From a marine group bacterium Sva0996 bin134 (lineage in GTDB: Bacteria; Actinomycetota; Acidimicrobiia; Acidimicrobiales; Bin134), in NCBI GenBank assembly GCA_002239105.1, contig MPNQ01000020.1, forward strand, positions 1 through 52,943: a DNA stretch of 52,943 nt, written 5' to 3'. The notes beneath the pieces were generated by a model. The model saw only the letters and a program-made list of their open reading frames with translations, ran no database searches and was not told the DNA's origin. The position numbers were made by a program, and so were the translations under genes. Below, in pieces: positions 25,780 through 33,803 of the stretch (its first letter is position 1; every line of letters starts with the position of its first letter).

Positions 25780-26939
25780 CAGTCGTCGCTTCCTGTCATG
25801 GCGCGGACATAGTCCACTGCCTTGACGGCCTGTCGAATGGCGGCGTCGATCTCGGCTTCGGTGGTGAACCGTCCCAAGCTGAAACGCACCGACTCGAATG
25901 CCTCGTCGCGGGAAAGGCCCATGGCCAAGAGCACGTGGGAAGGTTCGATTGCCCCCGAGCTACATGCTGATCCTGTGGATACGGCTACAGGATCCATGTT
26001 GAAGACCACCGCCTCGGCATCAGCACCCTCGAAACGCACACTTGCCGTGTTGGGGAGTCGTTGAGTCGGATCTCCGTTTTCGTGAACCCCGGCTAGCTCG
26101 GCTCTGAGACCATTCAACAGCCGATCTCTCAATGCGCGTACCCGAGCAGACTCGGCATCACGTTCCTCGGCTACTAACTCCGCGGCCATTCCAAGCCCGC
26201 CGATCCCGACAACGTTCAGCGATCCTGACCGCAGACCTCGTTCATGCCCTCCTCCGTGGATGACTGGCCGAAGGCGAGCTAGCGAATGGCGCGTCGCTAC
26301 TAGCGCTCCCACGCCTCCGGGGCCGCAGATCTTGTGACCACTCATGGACAAGAGGTCGATCCCTACATCACCCAGCGACAATGGCAGTCGTCCCAGCATC
26401 TGAGTGGCATCGCAGTGAAACACGGCACCAACGCTGGCTGTCCGTTCCGCTACCTCATCTAGTGGGTTCAACACCCCGGTCTCACTATTGGCAGCCATTA
26501 CCGATACGGCCAAGACGTCAGGTCCCAACAGCGAATCAAGTTCATCGAGTTCGACGAATCCGCCTTGGGTCACCCCGACCACATCTACCTTGGCCTTTCC
26601 TTGCTCATGCAGCCATTGGGCTGGCTCGCGCACTGAGGCATGCTCTACCGCCGAGATCACGATTCTGTTTCGCTCTGCTGGAGCGCCTTCAGCCAATCCG
26701 ATCAATGCCAGGTTGTTTGCTTCGGTGGCACCTGCACAGAAGACCACCCCTGATGGGGAGGCCTCTACAAGTGCAGCGACGCGTTCGCGGGCATCATCAA
26801 CGGCCGCTGCTTGGCGCTGTCCGAAACGGTGAACCGATGAGGCGTTGCCAATTCCGGATTGCAATGCAGGAATCATGGTTTCGACCACCCGTGGGTCGAG
26901 CGGTGCCGACCCGTTGTAATCGAGGTAAACCTCGTGCAC
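25779..26939 (-). CDS. sspA: Cysteine desulfurase, SspA (DndA/IscS-like)
   Basis: A 386-residue PLP-dependent class V enzyme that takes sulfur from L-cysteine as a persulfide. The PLP lysine is Lys203 in SMSGHKICGPGG, with His100 and Asp177 around the cofactor, and the persulfide cysteine is Cys326 in STGSACSSG. Length is that of IscS, NifS and DndA. The start is GTG at 26939 behind AGGAG. As the first gene of the operon it should supply sulfur to SspD. In many Ssp and Dnd loci this gene is elsewhere or is replaced by IscS; here it is in the operon. A general housekeeping role cannot be excluded. Confidence 0.88.
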   Translation of the reverse strand: MHEVYLDYNGSAPLDPRVVETMIPALQSGIGNASSVHRFGQRQAAAVDDARERVAALVEASPSGVVFCAGATEANNLALIGLAEGAPAERNRIVISAVEHASVREPAQWLHEQGKAKVDVVGVTQGGFVELDELDSLLGPDVLAVSVMAANSETGVLNPLDEVAERTASVGAVFHCDATQMLGRLPLSLGDVGIDLLSMSGHKICGPGGVGALVATRHSLARLRPVIHGGGHERGLRSGSLNVVGIGGLGMAAELVAEERDAESARVRALRDRLLNGLRAELAGVHENGDPTQRLPNTASVRFEGADAEAVVFNMDPVAVSTGSACSSGAIEPSHVLLAMGLSRDEAFESVRFSLGRFTTEAEIDAAIRQAVKAVDYVRAMTGSDD

Positions 26940-27154
26940 GCCATCTCCTAAGGGGCTGAAGGGGAACTACACCGGTGTTATTGACGGTAGTCCCGCTGGG
27001 GCCTCACATAATGGCAAGTGCCTATGACAATTCCTCCAAAGCCAGTCCGCCGAGATGGGTGTCCGGCTATGGCCAGTGATGGATGAGTGGGGCTCTGGGG
27101 CAGAGGTGGGGCGTGAGGTCGGAGAAGTCGGGGGTTTCAGTGTCGCGTCGCGGG

Positions 27155-27469
27155 TCACTGGGGGAAGTAGAGGTGGCGCATCTCGGCGACGTCTACAGGG
27201 TCTGGCGGGCCTGCTTCTTCGGTCCATTCTTCCAAGAGAGAGCGGAGTGCTTCTCGCTGGAGGTTCCTCTGGGAAAGGAGGGGGATGGCCTGCCGAACGG
27301 CCCCCGCTCGTCAGTCGGGTTCCTCGGCGGTTAGGTGATCAGCCATGGTGCCAATCTAGATGGTGATGGACCGCACCCGGAGGCCAGCAATGGTGGCCAT
27401 GTCGCGTTGCCGCTCCAAGTTAGGAAGCAGCGGCCGTTCGTCTGCGGTTGGCTTATCACTACTTGTCAT
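27155..27469 (-). pseudogene. Decayed small antitoxin-like ORF (two in-frame stops)
   Basis: One minus-strand frame reads from ATG 27469 to TGA 27155 through 104 codons but is broken by TAG at 27356-27358 and TGA at 27311-27313. Its middle reads RVRSITI, then IGTMADHLTAEEPD and RAGAVRQAIPLL. Its end reads REALRSLLEEWTEEAGPPDP. This order resembles ribbon-helix-helix antitoxins: a beta strand, two helices with an AVRQAI-like second helix, then a charged tail. No partner toxin was seen. It is probably a relic of a toxin-antitoxin module beside the defence island. The resemblance is by eye only. Confidence 0.4.
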
Positions 27470-27515
27470 GATTGGTGACAAATAGTGCCAGGATGCAGTG
27501 AGTTCGCGTTCGGTT

Positions 27516-27551
27516 CAGATTCTGTAGGCTGAGAATCCCAGATTCTGTAGG
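27516..27551. repeat. Short direct repeat with internal inverted copy
   Basis: CAGATTCTGTAGG occurs at 27516-27528 and again at 27539-27551. Between them GAGAATC is complementary to GATTCT of either copy, so two alternative hairpins can form. It lies ten bases beyond the stop of the 5'-nucleotidase gene and may act in 3'-end formation; there is no U tract. Confidence 0.6.
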
Positions 27552-27561
27552 TTGGGGTTGG

Positions 27562-29586
27562 TTAGATCGACAGGCGCTTGCGGCGGTGGGTGGGGTTGTG
27601 GTGGCGGGTCAGGGTGGCGAGCATGAGGCCGGCTAGGACGAGGGCGGCGGCGATGATGAAGAGCAGGCGGCTCTCGATGCCGGTGGCGGGGAGCTCTTCG
27701 GCGTCCATCTCGTCGGCCGTGCCTTCGTCCATGCCGTTCACGCCTTCATCCGTGCCGTCGTCCTTGTCATCGACCGTCTCGTCGGCCACCTCATCAACGG
27801 CAACCGTGATTCGGCCTTCGCCGCCTTCGGGATATTGGGCGGCGCTGATGGTGCCGTTGAGGCCGTCTTTGATGTAGGCGGCCAGCGACTGCTGGTCGGT
27901 GAGGCCCAGGTTGGTGCGGGTGCCGTCGCCGAACAGGTACTGGTCGCCGCCGTTGGCCAGGAAGTTGAGGGTGACCAGGGCGATTGAAGGTGCTCCGTCC
28001 ACCACGGCTCCGTCGCTCACGATGGCGGTGCCGTCGTCGAGTGTTATCGACTGCACCCGGGAGCCCTCGGTGGTGATGGTGTCGTCTTCGCCGATCTCTT
28101 GGGGGGTGCCCGCGGGGTCGTACGCCAGAGTCATGCCGGCGATCTGGGCGAAGCGGCCGCTGGAGCTCTCCACCCGGGACACGGCGTTCTCGAAGATCAC
28201 CTTCATCTGGGCGGGCGACACGTCTTCGATCACGGTCACGAAGTTGCCGAACGGGGAGATGTTGAACGTTTCCAGCTCGCTCACTGGTCCGACCGGGATC
28301 ACCGAGTCGTTGCGGATCCCGCCGCCGTTTTGGATGGCCACGGCGGGCTCGGGCACGCCGAAGTCGGCGGCCAGCCGCTCAGCGTTCCACAGCAGCGCGT
28401 CGGCCAGCAGGTTGCCCTGGTTGGTCTCGTGAGTGCGGATGCCCGGCGAGCGCCGGCCGTCCAGGGGCACCTCGGTGGTGCCCACCGGGGAGGCAGCCAG
28501 CTCTTCGAGTGCAGCAGCCACCGGCTCGGTCACCTGGGCCACAACGTCAGGGTGGGGTTCAACTGCATCGGACTCGTCGCCACCGGCTACTCGTCGAAGC
28601 CCGCTGGCCTCGTCAATGGCGGTCACGTTGCCGTCGGCGTCGATGCTCAGGATCAACTGGCCCACGTAGGTGTAGTCGCCCGGCGTGGTCACGATAGGCA
28701 CGCTGGACCCGTCGACCAGGGTGGCGGTGAGCGGGTAGGGGCCGTAGGGGTCGCCGTCGCCGGGCAACAGCGCCGTGCTGTCGTCGGCCAGCAGCGCACC
28801 GCTGCCGCCGGCCACGATGGCATCCACGCCGGTGAGCTGGGCGGCCAGGTCGGTCTCGCTGCTCAGGGCCTGCAAGTGGGTGGACAACACGATGATGTCC
28901 ACACCGTCGCCGGTGAGCCGGTCGATCTCGGTTTGCACGATCTCGGCCACATTCGACATCACCGCCACGTTGCGGGGGCTGGAGATGTAGGTGAGCTCAG
29001 GCGTGGTGGCGCCGATGATGCCGATGCGCCGACCCTGCTTCTCCACCACCGTCGACGGGGCGATGCGGCCCTGTTCCACGAGCGCAGCAAGGGCAGGTTC
29101 GCCGGAAAAGTCCAGGTTGGCGCTGATGAACGGGGCGGTGGTGGCTTCGGAGATGAAACGGGCCAACAGGTCGGGTCCCAGGTCGAACTCGTGGTTGCCG
29201 ATGGTCAGGGCGTCATAGCCGATGGAGTTGAGAGCCAGCGCGTCGTAAAACGGGCTGTCGTCATCAAGGCTCACCGAGAGCTCGGGGCCGCTCAGGAAGT
29301 TGTCGCCCGAGGAGATGGTGATCACCGCGGCGCCGTTATCGGCAGCCTGGGACCGAAGCTGGTGAACCAGAGAGGCGAAGCGGGCCACGCCGCCGAAGTC
29401 GGGCAGATCCGACGAAGCCTGCACCAGCTGCGACTCGCCGTCGTTGTGGTGAAGGATCACCAGTTGCAGATCACCGCTGTCGGAGGCCCCATCGCCCTCA
29501 TCTTGCGCGTTGGCCGTCACTGCGCCCAACAGAGCGGTCACTAGACCTAACGTGATCAATGCCCACAAGATCCGTCGAATTCTCAC
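27562..29586 (-). CDS. Surface-anchored 5'-nucleotidase/metallophosphatase (UshA-like) with LPATG signal
   Basis: A 674-residue exported protein. The start is GTG 29586 behind AGGAG, directly followed by a signal peptide (RIRRILWALITLGL to TANAQ). The metallophosphatase domain shows LHHND, GDNFLSG and GNHEFD; the usual GGHxH metal motif reads AGGSGALLADDS, a change seen in a subgroup of the family. The C-terminal 5'-nucleotidase domain has IQNGGGIRND and SPFGNFVTVIE. After an acidic linker come LPATG (632-636), a hydrophobic helix and an Arg-rich tail, the sortase sorting signal. It should release phosphate from nucleotides at the cell surface. No sortase gene is in the window. The gene stands alone. 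Confidence 0.85.
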   Translation of the reverse strand: MRIRRILWALITLGLVTALLGAVTANAQDEGDGASDSGDLQLVILHHNDGESQLVQASSDLPDFGGVARFASLVHQLRSQAADNGAAVITISSGDNFLSGPELSVSLDDDSPFYDALALNSIGYDALTIGNHEFDLGPDLLARFISEATTAPFISANLDFSGEPALAALVEQGRIAPSTVVEKQGRRIGIIGATTPELTYISSPRNVAVMSNVAEIVQTEIDRLTGDGVDIIVLSTHLQALSSETDLAAQLTGVDAIVAGGSGALLADDSTALLPGDGDPYGPYPLTATLVDGSSVPIVTTPGDYTYVGQLILSIDADGNVTAIDEASGLRRVAGGDESDAVEPHPDVVAQVTEPVAAALEELAASPVGTTEVPLDGRRSPGIRTHETNQGNLLADALLWNAERLAADFGVPEPAVAIQNGGGIRNDSVIPVGPVSELETFNISPFGNFVTVIEDVSPAQMKVIFENAVSRVESSSGRFAQIAGMTLAYDPAGTPQEIGEDDTITTEGSRVQSITLDDGTAIVSDGAVVDGAPSIALVTLNFLANGGDQYLFGDGTRTNLGLTDQQSLAAYIKDGLNGTISAAQYPEGGEGRITVAVDEVADETVDDKDDGTDEGVNGMDEGTADEMDAEELPATGIESRLLFIIAAALVLAGLMLATLTRHHNPTHRRKRLSI

Positions 29587-29729
29587 CAGCTGGCTCCTTT
29601 GACTTGTTGGACTCCCAAGGGACGTTCGCCGGTTGGCACCTAGTCGGGTCGACGCCTGCGACAATCTGCCACGCGGAGATTGCTACATGTCAACGCGGGT
29701 ACGGACCCCCCGTGAACATCTCAGGACAT

Positions 29730-30116
29730 TCAGGGGCGGATCACTTCGGGGGCCCAGTTGGACTCGAAGCCGATGCCGGACAGCCAGGTCTCCACCAGCT
29801 TGTTGTTCTCGGCCCGGAACGCTTGCACCCAATCCCACTGGTTGCCGTCCACCTTCCAGGAGCCGATGGCCACCACGTGGTCATCTTCGGCAATGAGCCG
29901 GTAGCGCAGATCGGTGAACTCGGCCTGGCTGCACAGCGCGGCCACCTGTTGCTGGTACTCCTCAGCGGTCACCGACCGGGTGCCCCCCATCTCGTGGCGC
30001 ACGTATGTCGGTCCGGCCAACTCCGGCACCAGATCCGGGTTCTGCGCCCCCCACATCTCGTCGTACCACCGCCGCAGCACAGCCTTGGTTTCCTCAGCAG
30101 TCCCTACATCAGCCAT
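29730..30116 (-). CDS. SnoaL/NTF2-like protein
   Basis: A 128-residue protein with the NTF2-like cone fold seen in SnoaL polyketide cyclases, ketosteroid isomerases and many small proteins of unknown role. Signs are AVLRRWYDEMW near the N-terminus, YVRHEMGGTRSVTAEEYQ in the middle and the strands VVAIGSWKVDG and WVQAFRAENNKLVETW. Residues that could act as acid or base (Asp, His) are present, but the reaction cannot be named. It is divergent from the MFS gene, 67 bases apart, and may share a regulatory region with it. Confidence 0.72.
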   Translation of the reverse strand: MADVGTAEETKAVLRRWYDEMWGAQNPDLVPELAGPTYVRHEMGGTRSVTAEEYQQQVAALCSQAEFTDLRYRLIAEDDHVVAIGSWKVDGNQWDWVQAFRAENNKLVETWLSGIGFESNWAPEVIRP

Positions 30117-30183
30117 GGCCTGAAGCTACGGCAGCGGGGCGGCAAGTGCCGCGTCGGAGGCAGAAGGCCAGTACCGTCGCAGC

Positions 30184-31452
30184 GTGAGCGACGTCGCCCC
30201 CGCCTCGACAACCGGGATGTTCGCGTCGCTGTCCAACCGGGAATACGCCCTGTTGTGGTGGTCGGGGCTGGTGGCTTTTCTCGCGGTGGGCATGCAGATC
30301 TTGGCCCGGGGCTGGCTGGCCATCCAGCTCACCGACAGCAACTCCAGCTTCGCCTTGGTGCTTTTGGCCTTCGGCATCGGCATGGTCACCGTCACCCCGT
30401 TCGGTGGGGTGGCCGCCGACCGCTTTCCCCGTCGGGCGCTCATCGTCGGCTCCCATGTCTCGCTGTCCCTCAGCGCTGCTTGGCTCGGGATCATGGTGGT
30501 GTTGGGCCTGGAGCAGTTCTGGATGCTGCTGCTGACGGCACTGATCCAGGGGTCGTCGTTCGCGTTCATGGGGCCGGCTCGAATCGCCATGACCGGCGAG
30601 GTGGTCGAGCGCGAGCTCTTGTCCAACGCCATCTCGCTCACTCAGTTGACCGTGGCCAGCTCCCAGACGGTGGGGCCGGCTTTGGCCGGGCTGCTGGCCG
30701 ACACTCCCGGCTTCGGGCTGGCCGGGGTCTACCTGCTGAGCGCGGGCCTCACCGCAGTGGGGACGATCCCAGTGCTGATGCTGCCGAAGTCGCAGCCTAA
30801 GCAGCGCGAGGCCAACAGCCCCTTCGAAGAGATCGCCGCGGGGGTGGCCTACGTTGCCCGTCAGCCCTACCTGCGCGTGGTGGTCATCTCCACCGCGCTC
30901 ATGCTGCTGGTGGCCATGCCGTACATGGCGTTTCTGCCCAAGTTCACCGAGAGCGTGTTCGGCGTGGGAGCTCTGTGGCTGGGCATTCTCCAGGGAGCCA
31001 ACGCCCTCGGCGGCACCGTCACCGCCCTCCAAGTGGCCCGGATGCGGGACAACTCCCTGCTTTGGCGGCTGCGGGTCTTCAGCCTGGCGACGGTAGCGGT
31101 TGGCGTGGGTATCTTGGCCGTCACTCCCAATCACTTGGTGGCGCTGCCGGTGCTCTTCTTCTTGGGGGGCGCGGCCACCACATTCCAGACCGCCAACATG
31201 TCGATGTCGCTGATCTTGGCCGAGCCGGTGTACCACGGCCGGGTGCAGAGCCTGGTCATGATCGCGTTCAGCGCCCAGAGCCTGGTGGCGTTCCCGCTCG
31301 GTGCCCTGGCCGATCAGATCGGGCTTCGGGAGATGCACGGGTACATGGCCGCAGCCACCGTGCTTGTAGTGGTGTGGTCGGTGATCGCCGGCCGCAGCGC
31401 CCGCCGCCAGACTGAGGCGGCCCGAGTCCAGGCTCAGGCGGCTAGTAGCTAG
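30184..31452 (+). CDS. MFS transporter
   Basis: A 422-residue membrane protein with about 12 hydrophobic segments. FGGVAADRFPRRALIVGSHV near residues 77-96 carries the conserved loop 2-3 motif of the major facilitator superfamily (G-x3-D-R-x-RR), and PLGALADQIGLREMHG in the second half matches it. It resembles the enterobactin-exporter (MFS_3) group with TNAISLTQLT-like helices. The substrate is unknown; export of a small organic compound is plausible. The start is GTG. Its 3' end overlaps the convergent methyltransferase gene by four bases. Confidence 0.88.
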   Translation: MSDVAPASTTGMFASLSNREYALLWWSGLVAFLAVGMQILARGWLAIQLTDSNSSFALVLLAFGIGMVTVTPFGGVAADRFPRRALIVGSHVSLSLSAAWLGIMVVLGLEQFWMLLLTALIQGSSFAFMGPARIAMTGEVVERELLSNAISLTQLTVASSQTVGPALAGLLADTPGFGLAGVYLLSAGLTAVGTIPVLMLPKSQPKQREANSPFEEIAAGVAYVARQPYLRVVVISTALMLLVAMPYMAFLPKFTESVFGVGALWLGILQGANALGGTVTALQVARMRDNSLLWRLRVFSLATVAVGVGILAVTPNHLVALPVLFFLGGAATTFQTANMSMSLILAEPVYHGRVQSLVMIAFSAQSLVAFPLGALADQIGLREMHGYMAAATVLVVVWSVIAGRSARRQTEAARVQAQAASS

Positions 31453-32291
31453 GCCCGGGCGCTGACCAGCCAGGCGGCGGCACCCATAGTGATTCCGTCG
31501 GCGGTGCGGCGACGTTCGACCATGGCGCCGAGGGCGGCTTTCACCCGGTCGATCACGTGTACTTCGGCGTTGTCGGGAATGGCCGTGCCGGGCAGAAGGT
31601 CCATGTAGTAGCGGACCAACTCGTCGGTGGTGCCTCCCCCGATGTTCACCGGCAGATCGTGGGGAGTGATGTCGATGTCCAGCAGCCCGGCCTCGGTGAG
31701 GATCGAGCTGATCCGGTCGGCGGAGGCCAGAGAAAACGGGCCGGGGGCGTCGGGATCCATAGGTGCGGGCGGGCCCAGGACTTCGGCCACTGCCTGCCCC
31801 GGTTCGGTGACCCAGGAGTTTTCGCTGGGGGGGCGCCAGCAGACGAAGGTCAGCCGCCCACCGGGCCGCAGCGCCCGCCGGAGGTTGGTGAAGCCGGCCA
31901 CCGGCTCGGCGAAGAACATGATCCCCATCCGGGAGAAGGCAGCGTCGTAGTGGCGAGGCTCGAACTGGTGGGCCCCCGCATCGGCCACCACAAAGGAGGT
32001 GTTGTCCAAACCGGCGTCGGCGGCCCGGTGGCGGGCCTCATCGAGCATGGGGGCCGACACATCCACCCCGGTCACATGACCGCTGGCGCCCACCAAGCGG
32101 GCCAGCTCCAGGCTGGTGGTGCCGGTTCCGCAGCCGATATCCAGCACGTGCTCGCCGGGATCAGGATGAAGCCGGGCTATGGCCGCCTCGCCCAGGGGGG
32201 CCAGCATGGCGTCCAGCCTCTCCCGGTACTCGACCCACACCGGTCCCCGGTCGTTCCAATAGCTGCGGAGTGCTTCGGCGACGTCGGCCAT
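31449..32291 (-). CDS. Class I SAM-dependent methyltransferase (UbiE/Methyltransf_11 type)
   Basis: A 280-residue methyltransferase. SAM-binding motif I is VLDIGCGTGTTSLELARLVG (48-67), followed by VTGVDVSAPMLDEAR (motif II), VVADAGAHQF and the motif RRALRPGGRLTFVCW. The fold is that of small-molecule methyltransferases of the UbiE/MenG or sterol type. The acceptor is unknown. It is divergent from the coxM-type gene about 90 bases away, and overlaps the MFS gene tail-to-tail by four bases. Confidence 0.85.
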   Translation of the reverse strand: MADVAEALRSYWNDRGPVWVEYRERLDAMLAPLGEAAIARLHPDPGEHVLDIGCGTGTTSLELARLVGASGHVTGVDVSAPMLDEARHRAADAGLDNTSFVVADAGAHQFEPRHYDAAFSRMGIMFFAEPVAGFTNLRRALRPGGRLTFVCWRPPSENSWVTEPGQAVAEVLGPPAPMDPDAPGPFSLASADRISSILTEAGLLDIDITPHDLPVNIGGGTTDELVRYYMDLLPGTAIPDNAEVHVIDRVKAALGAMVERRRTADGITMGAAAWLVSARA

Positions 32292-32382
32292 CGCTCAAGT
32301 CTGCCAGAAGCATGTGGCCTGCAGGCGCTCGATTCAGCTACACCTGCCACACCTTTGGTTAGTCGGGCTACAGTCCTCGGCG

Positions 32383-33267
32383 GTGAAACCTGCTCCTTTT
32401 GAATACCACGCTCCCGAGACGGTGGCCGACGTGGTTGGGCTGTTGGCCGAGCACGGAGATGACGCCAAGCCCCTGGCCGGCGGCCAGAGTCTGGTGCCCC
32501 TGCTGGCCATGCGCCTCACCCGCTTCGAGCACATCGTGGACTTGAACAGAGTGGATGAGCTGTTCGGCGTGTCGGCCGACAACGGCGGCGTCCGCACCGG
32601 CGCCATGACCCGCCAGGCCGCGGTCGAAACCGACGCCGCGGTGGCCGATCGGGTGCCGCTGCTGCACCTGGCCACCCCCCACATCGGCCACTTCCAGATC
32701 CGCAACCGGGGCACCATCGGCGGCTCCATCGCCCACGCCGACCCGGCATCGGAATACCCCGCGGTGATGCTGGCCCTCGACGGGGTGGCCGAGATCGCGT
32801 CGACATCGGGCACCCGGGAGGTGCCGGCCGCCGAGTTCTTCGAGTCCACGTTCATGACCGCGGTGGCCCCCGATGAACTGCTGGTCGCCCTGCGCTTTTC
32901 GGCCTGGGACCAGCCGGCCGGGTTCGCCTTCGACGAGATCGCCCGGCGCAGCGGTGATTTCGCCCTGGCCGGCGCCGCGGTGGGCATCGGCACCGACGCC
33001 GATGGGCGCATCAATCGCGCCGCGGTGGGCATGTTGGGCGTCGGGCCCATCCCGCTGCGGGCCTCGTCGGTGGAAGCGGCACTGCTCGGGCTGGCCGCGT
33101 CCGAGGCCGACCCCGCCGAGATCGGGCGCCTAGCGGCCGACGACATGGACCCCATCGGCGATGTCCACGCCAGCGTCGATTACCGCCTCCAGGCCGGGTC
33201 CACCCTGGTGGGACGGGTGCTGGCCGAAGCGCTGGCACAGGTGAGCACGGAGGCCGGCAATGGCTGA
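32383..33267 (+). CDS. FAD-binding medium subunit of a CoxM-type molybdenum hydroxylase
   Basis: A 294-residue subunit of the xanthine dehydrogenase/CO dehydrogenase family. GTG 32383 was chosen because KPAPFEYHAPETVADVV is the usual N-terminus; a frame to 32314 adds residues that do not fit. FAD-binding motifs are AGGQSLVPLLAMRL and TIGGSIAHADPASE. It passes electrons from the iron-sulfur subunit to an acceptor. The stop overlaps the small-subunit gene by eight bases, giving the order M-S-L typical of coxMSL. Gene symbols are withheld because the large subunit is not a form I CO dehydrogenase. Confidence 0.9.
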   Translation: MKPAPFEYHAPETVADVVGLLAEHGDDAKPLAGGQSLVPLLAMRLTRFEHIVDLNRVDELFGVSADNGGVRTGAMTRQAAVETDAAVADRVPLLHLATPHIGHFQIRNRGTIGGSIAHADPASEYPAVMLALDGVAEIASTSGTREVPAAEFFESTFMTAVAPDELLVALRFSAWDQPAGFAFDEIARRSGDFALAGAAVGIGTDADGRINRAAVGMLGVGPIPLRASSVEAALLGLAASEADPAEIGRLAADDMDPIGDVHASVDYRLQAGSTLVGRVLAEALAQVSTEAGNG

Positions 33268-33751
33268 TCAGATCCCCCTCTCGATGACGGTCAACGGCCG
33301 CACCCGCCGAGGGCTGGGCGAGCCCCGGCTCACGCTGGCCGACTTCTTGCGGGAACAGGCCCTGTGCACCGGCGTGCATTTGGGCTGCGAGCACGGCGTG
33401 TGCGGCTCGTGCACCGTGATGATGGACGGCCAGGCGGTGCGCTCCTGTTTGCTGTTCGCAGTGCAGGCCGACGGCGCCGATATCACCACGGTTGAGGGAC
33501 TCGCCCCCGACGAGGAGACGCTCCACCCGGTGCAGGAGGCGTTCCGAGACTGCCACGGCCTCCAGTGCGGTTTTTGCACTCCCGGCTTCGTGATATCGGT
33601 GGCGGCATTCCTTGAGGCCAATCCCGACCCCTCCGACGAGGAGATTCGCCACGGCATCTCCGGCAACCTGTGCCGCTGTACCGGGTACCAGGGCATCGTG
33701 GCCGCCACCCGCCAAGCCGCCGCGGTCATGAAGGGAAATGAGCAATCATGA
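33260..33751 (+). CDS. [2Fe-2S] small subunit of a CoxS-type molybdenum hydroxylase
   Basis: A 163-residue protein binding two [2Fe-2S] clusters. The N-terminal plant-ferredoxin-like cluster has HLGCEHGVCGSC with a further Cys in VRSCLL. The C-terminal helical cluster has QCGFCTPGFV and LCRCTGYQGIV. Length is normal for CoxS. The gene overlaps the FAD-subunit gene by eight bases and is followed by the large-subunit gene after 52 bases. It carries electrons from the molybdenum site to the flavin. Confidence 0.94.
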   Translation: MADQIPLSMTVNGRTRRGLGEPRLTLADFLREQALCTGVHLGCEHGVCGSCTVMMDGQAVRSCLLFAVQADGADITTVEGLAPDEETLHPVQEAFRDCHGLQCGFCTPGFVISVAAFLEANPDPSDEEIRHGISGNLCRCTGYQGIVAATRQAAAVMKGNEQS

Positions 33752-33803
33752 TTCACCTGACGGCCCTGGGCGTCAGCTCCGCCCGCCTGAGGGGAGAGCA
33801 CTT

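Larger units (their letters stand above)
13729..26939. other. Ssp-type DNA phosphorothioation defence locus with two effector arms
   Basis: The locus has eight intact genes. Seven are minus-strand and overlap or nearly touch: cysteine desulfurase, DUF4007 protein, large P-loop ATPase, PAPS-reductase-like protein, SF2 helicase, GHKL ATPase and PLD-family protein. One is plus-strand and convergent: a DUF262-HNH protein. In published Ssp systems, SspABCD puts single-stranded phosphorothioate marks in DNA, SspE (DUF262/DUF1524) senses the mark and restricts phage, and SspFGH is an alternative effector. The gene content here fits a locus with both arms. The SspFGH assignment rests on position and content, not on alignment. 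The region looks less GC-rich and uses more A/T-ending codons than its flanks. Confidence 0.78.
26940..27561. other. Gap between sspA and the 5'-nucleotidase gene
   Basis: The 622 bases carry no intact gene that I trust. They hold the decayed antitoxin-like frame (27155-27469), a short direct repeat (27516-27551), and the upstream region of sspA (26940-27154). In the last, on the minus strand, TTGTCA and TTATGT occur about 13 bases apart, too close for a standard promoter, next to a GGCA-CT-TGCC palindrome. No plus-strand coding signal stands out. Confidence 0.5.

Noticed and set aside
13729..26939. BREX type 4 or classical Dnd system as the identity of the locus
   Set aside because: No PglZ, BrxL or methyltransferase gene for BREX, and no DndD/DndE-like or DndFGH genes for Dnd. 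DUF4007 with the DUF262-HNH protein fits Ssp better.
27083..27334. Plus-strand frame of 83 codons in the gap right of sspA
   Set aside because: No SD, no family and it lies opposite the decayed antitoxin-like frame, which has the better protein pattern.
28099..29544. Plus-strand open frame of 481 codons opposite the 5'-nucleotidase gene
   Set aside because: It is a complement of a well-supported gene with signal peptide and catalytic motifs; its own product is G/H/V/R-rich without motifs.
30109..31338. Minus-strand open frame of 409 codons opposite the MFS gene
   Set aside because: Product is H/R/G/Q-rich and has no motif; the plus strand carries a clear transporter.
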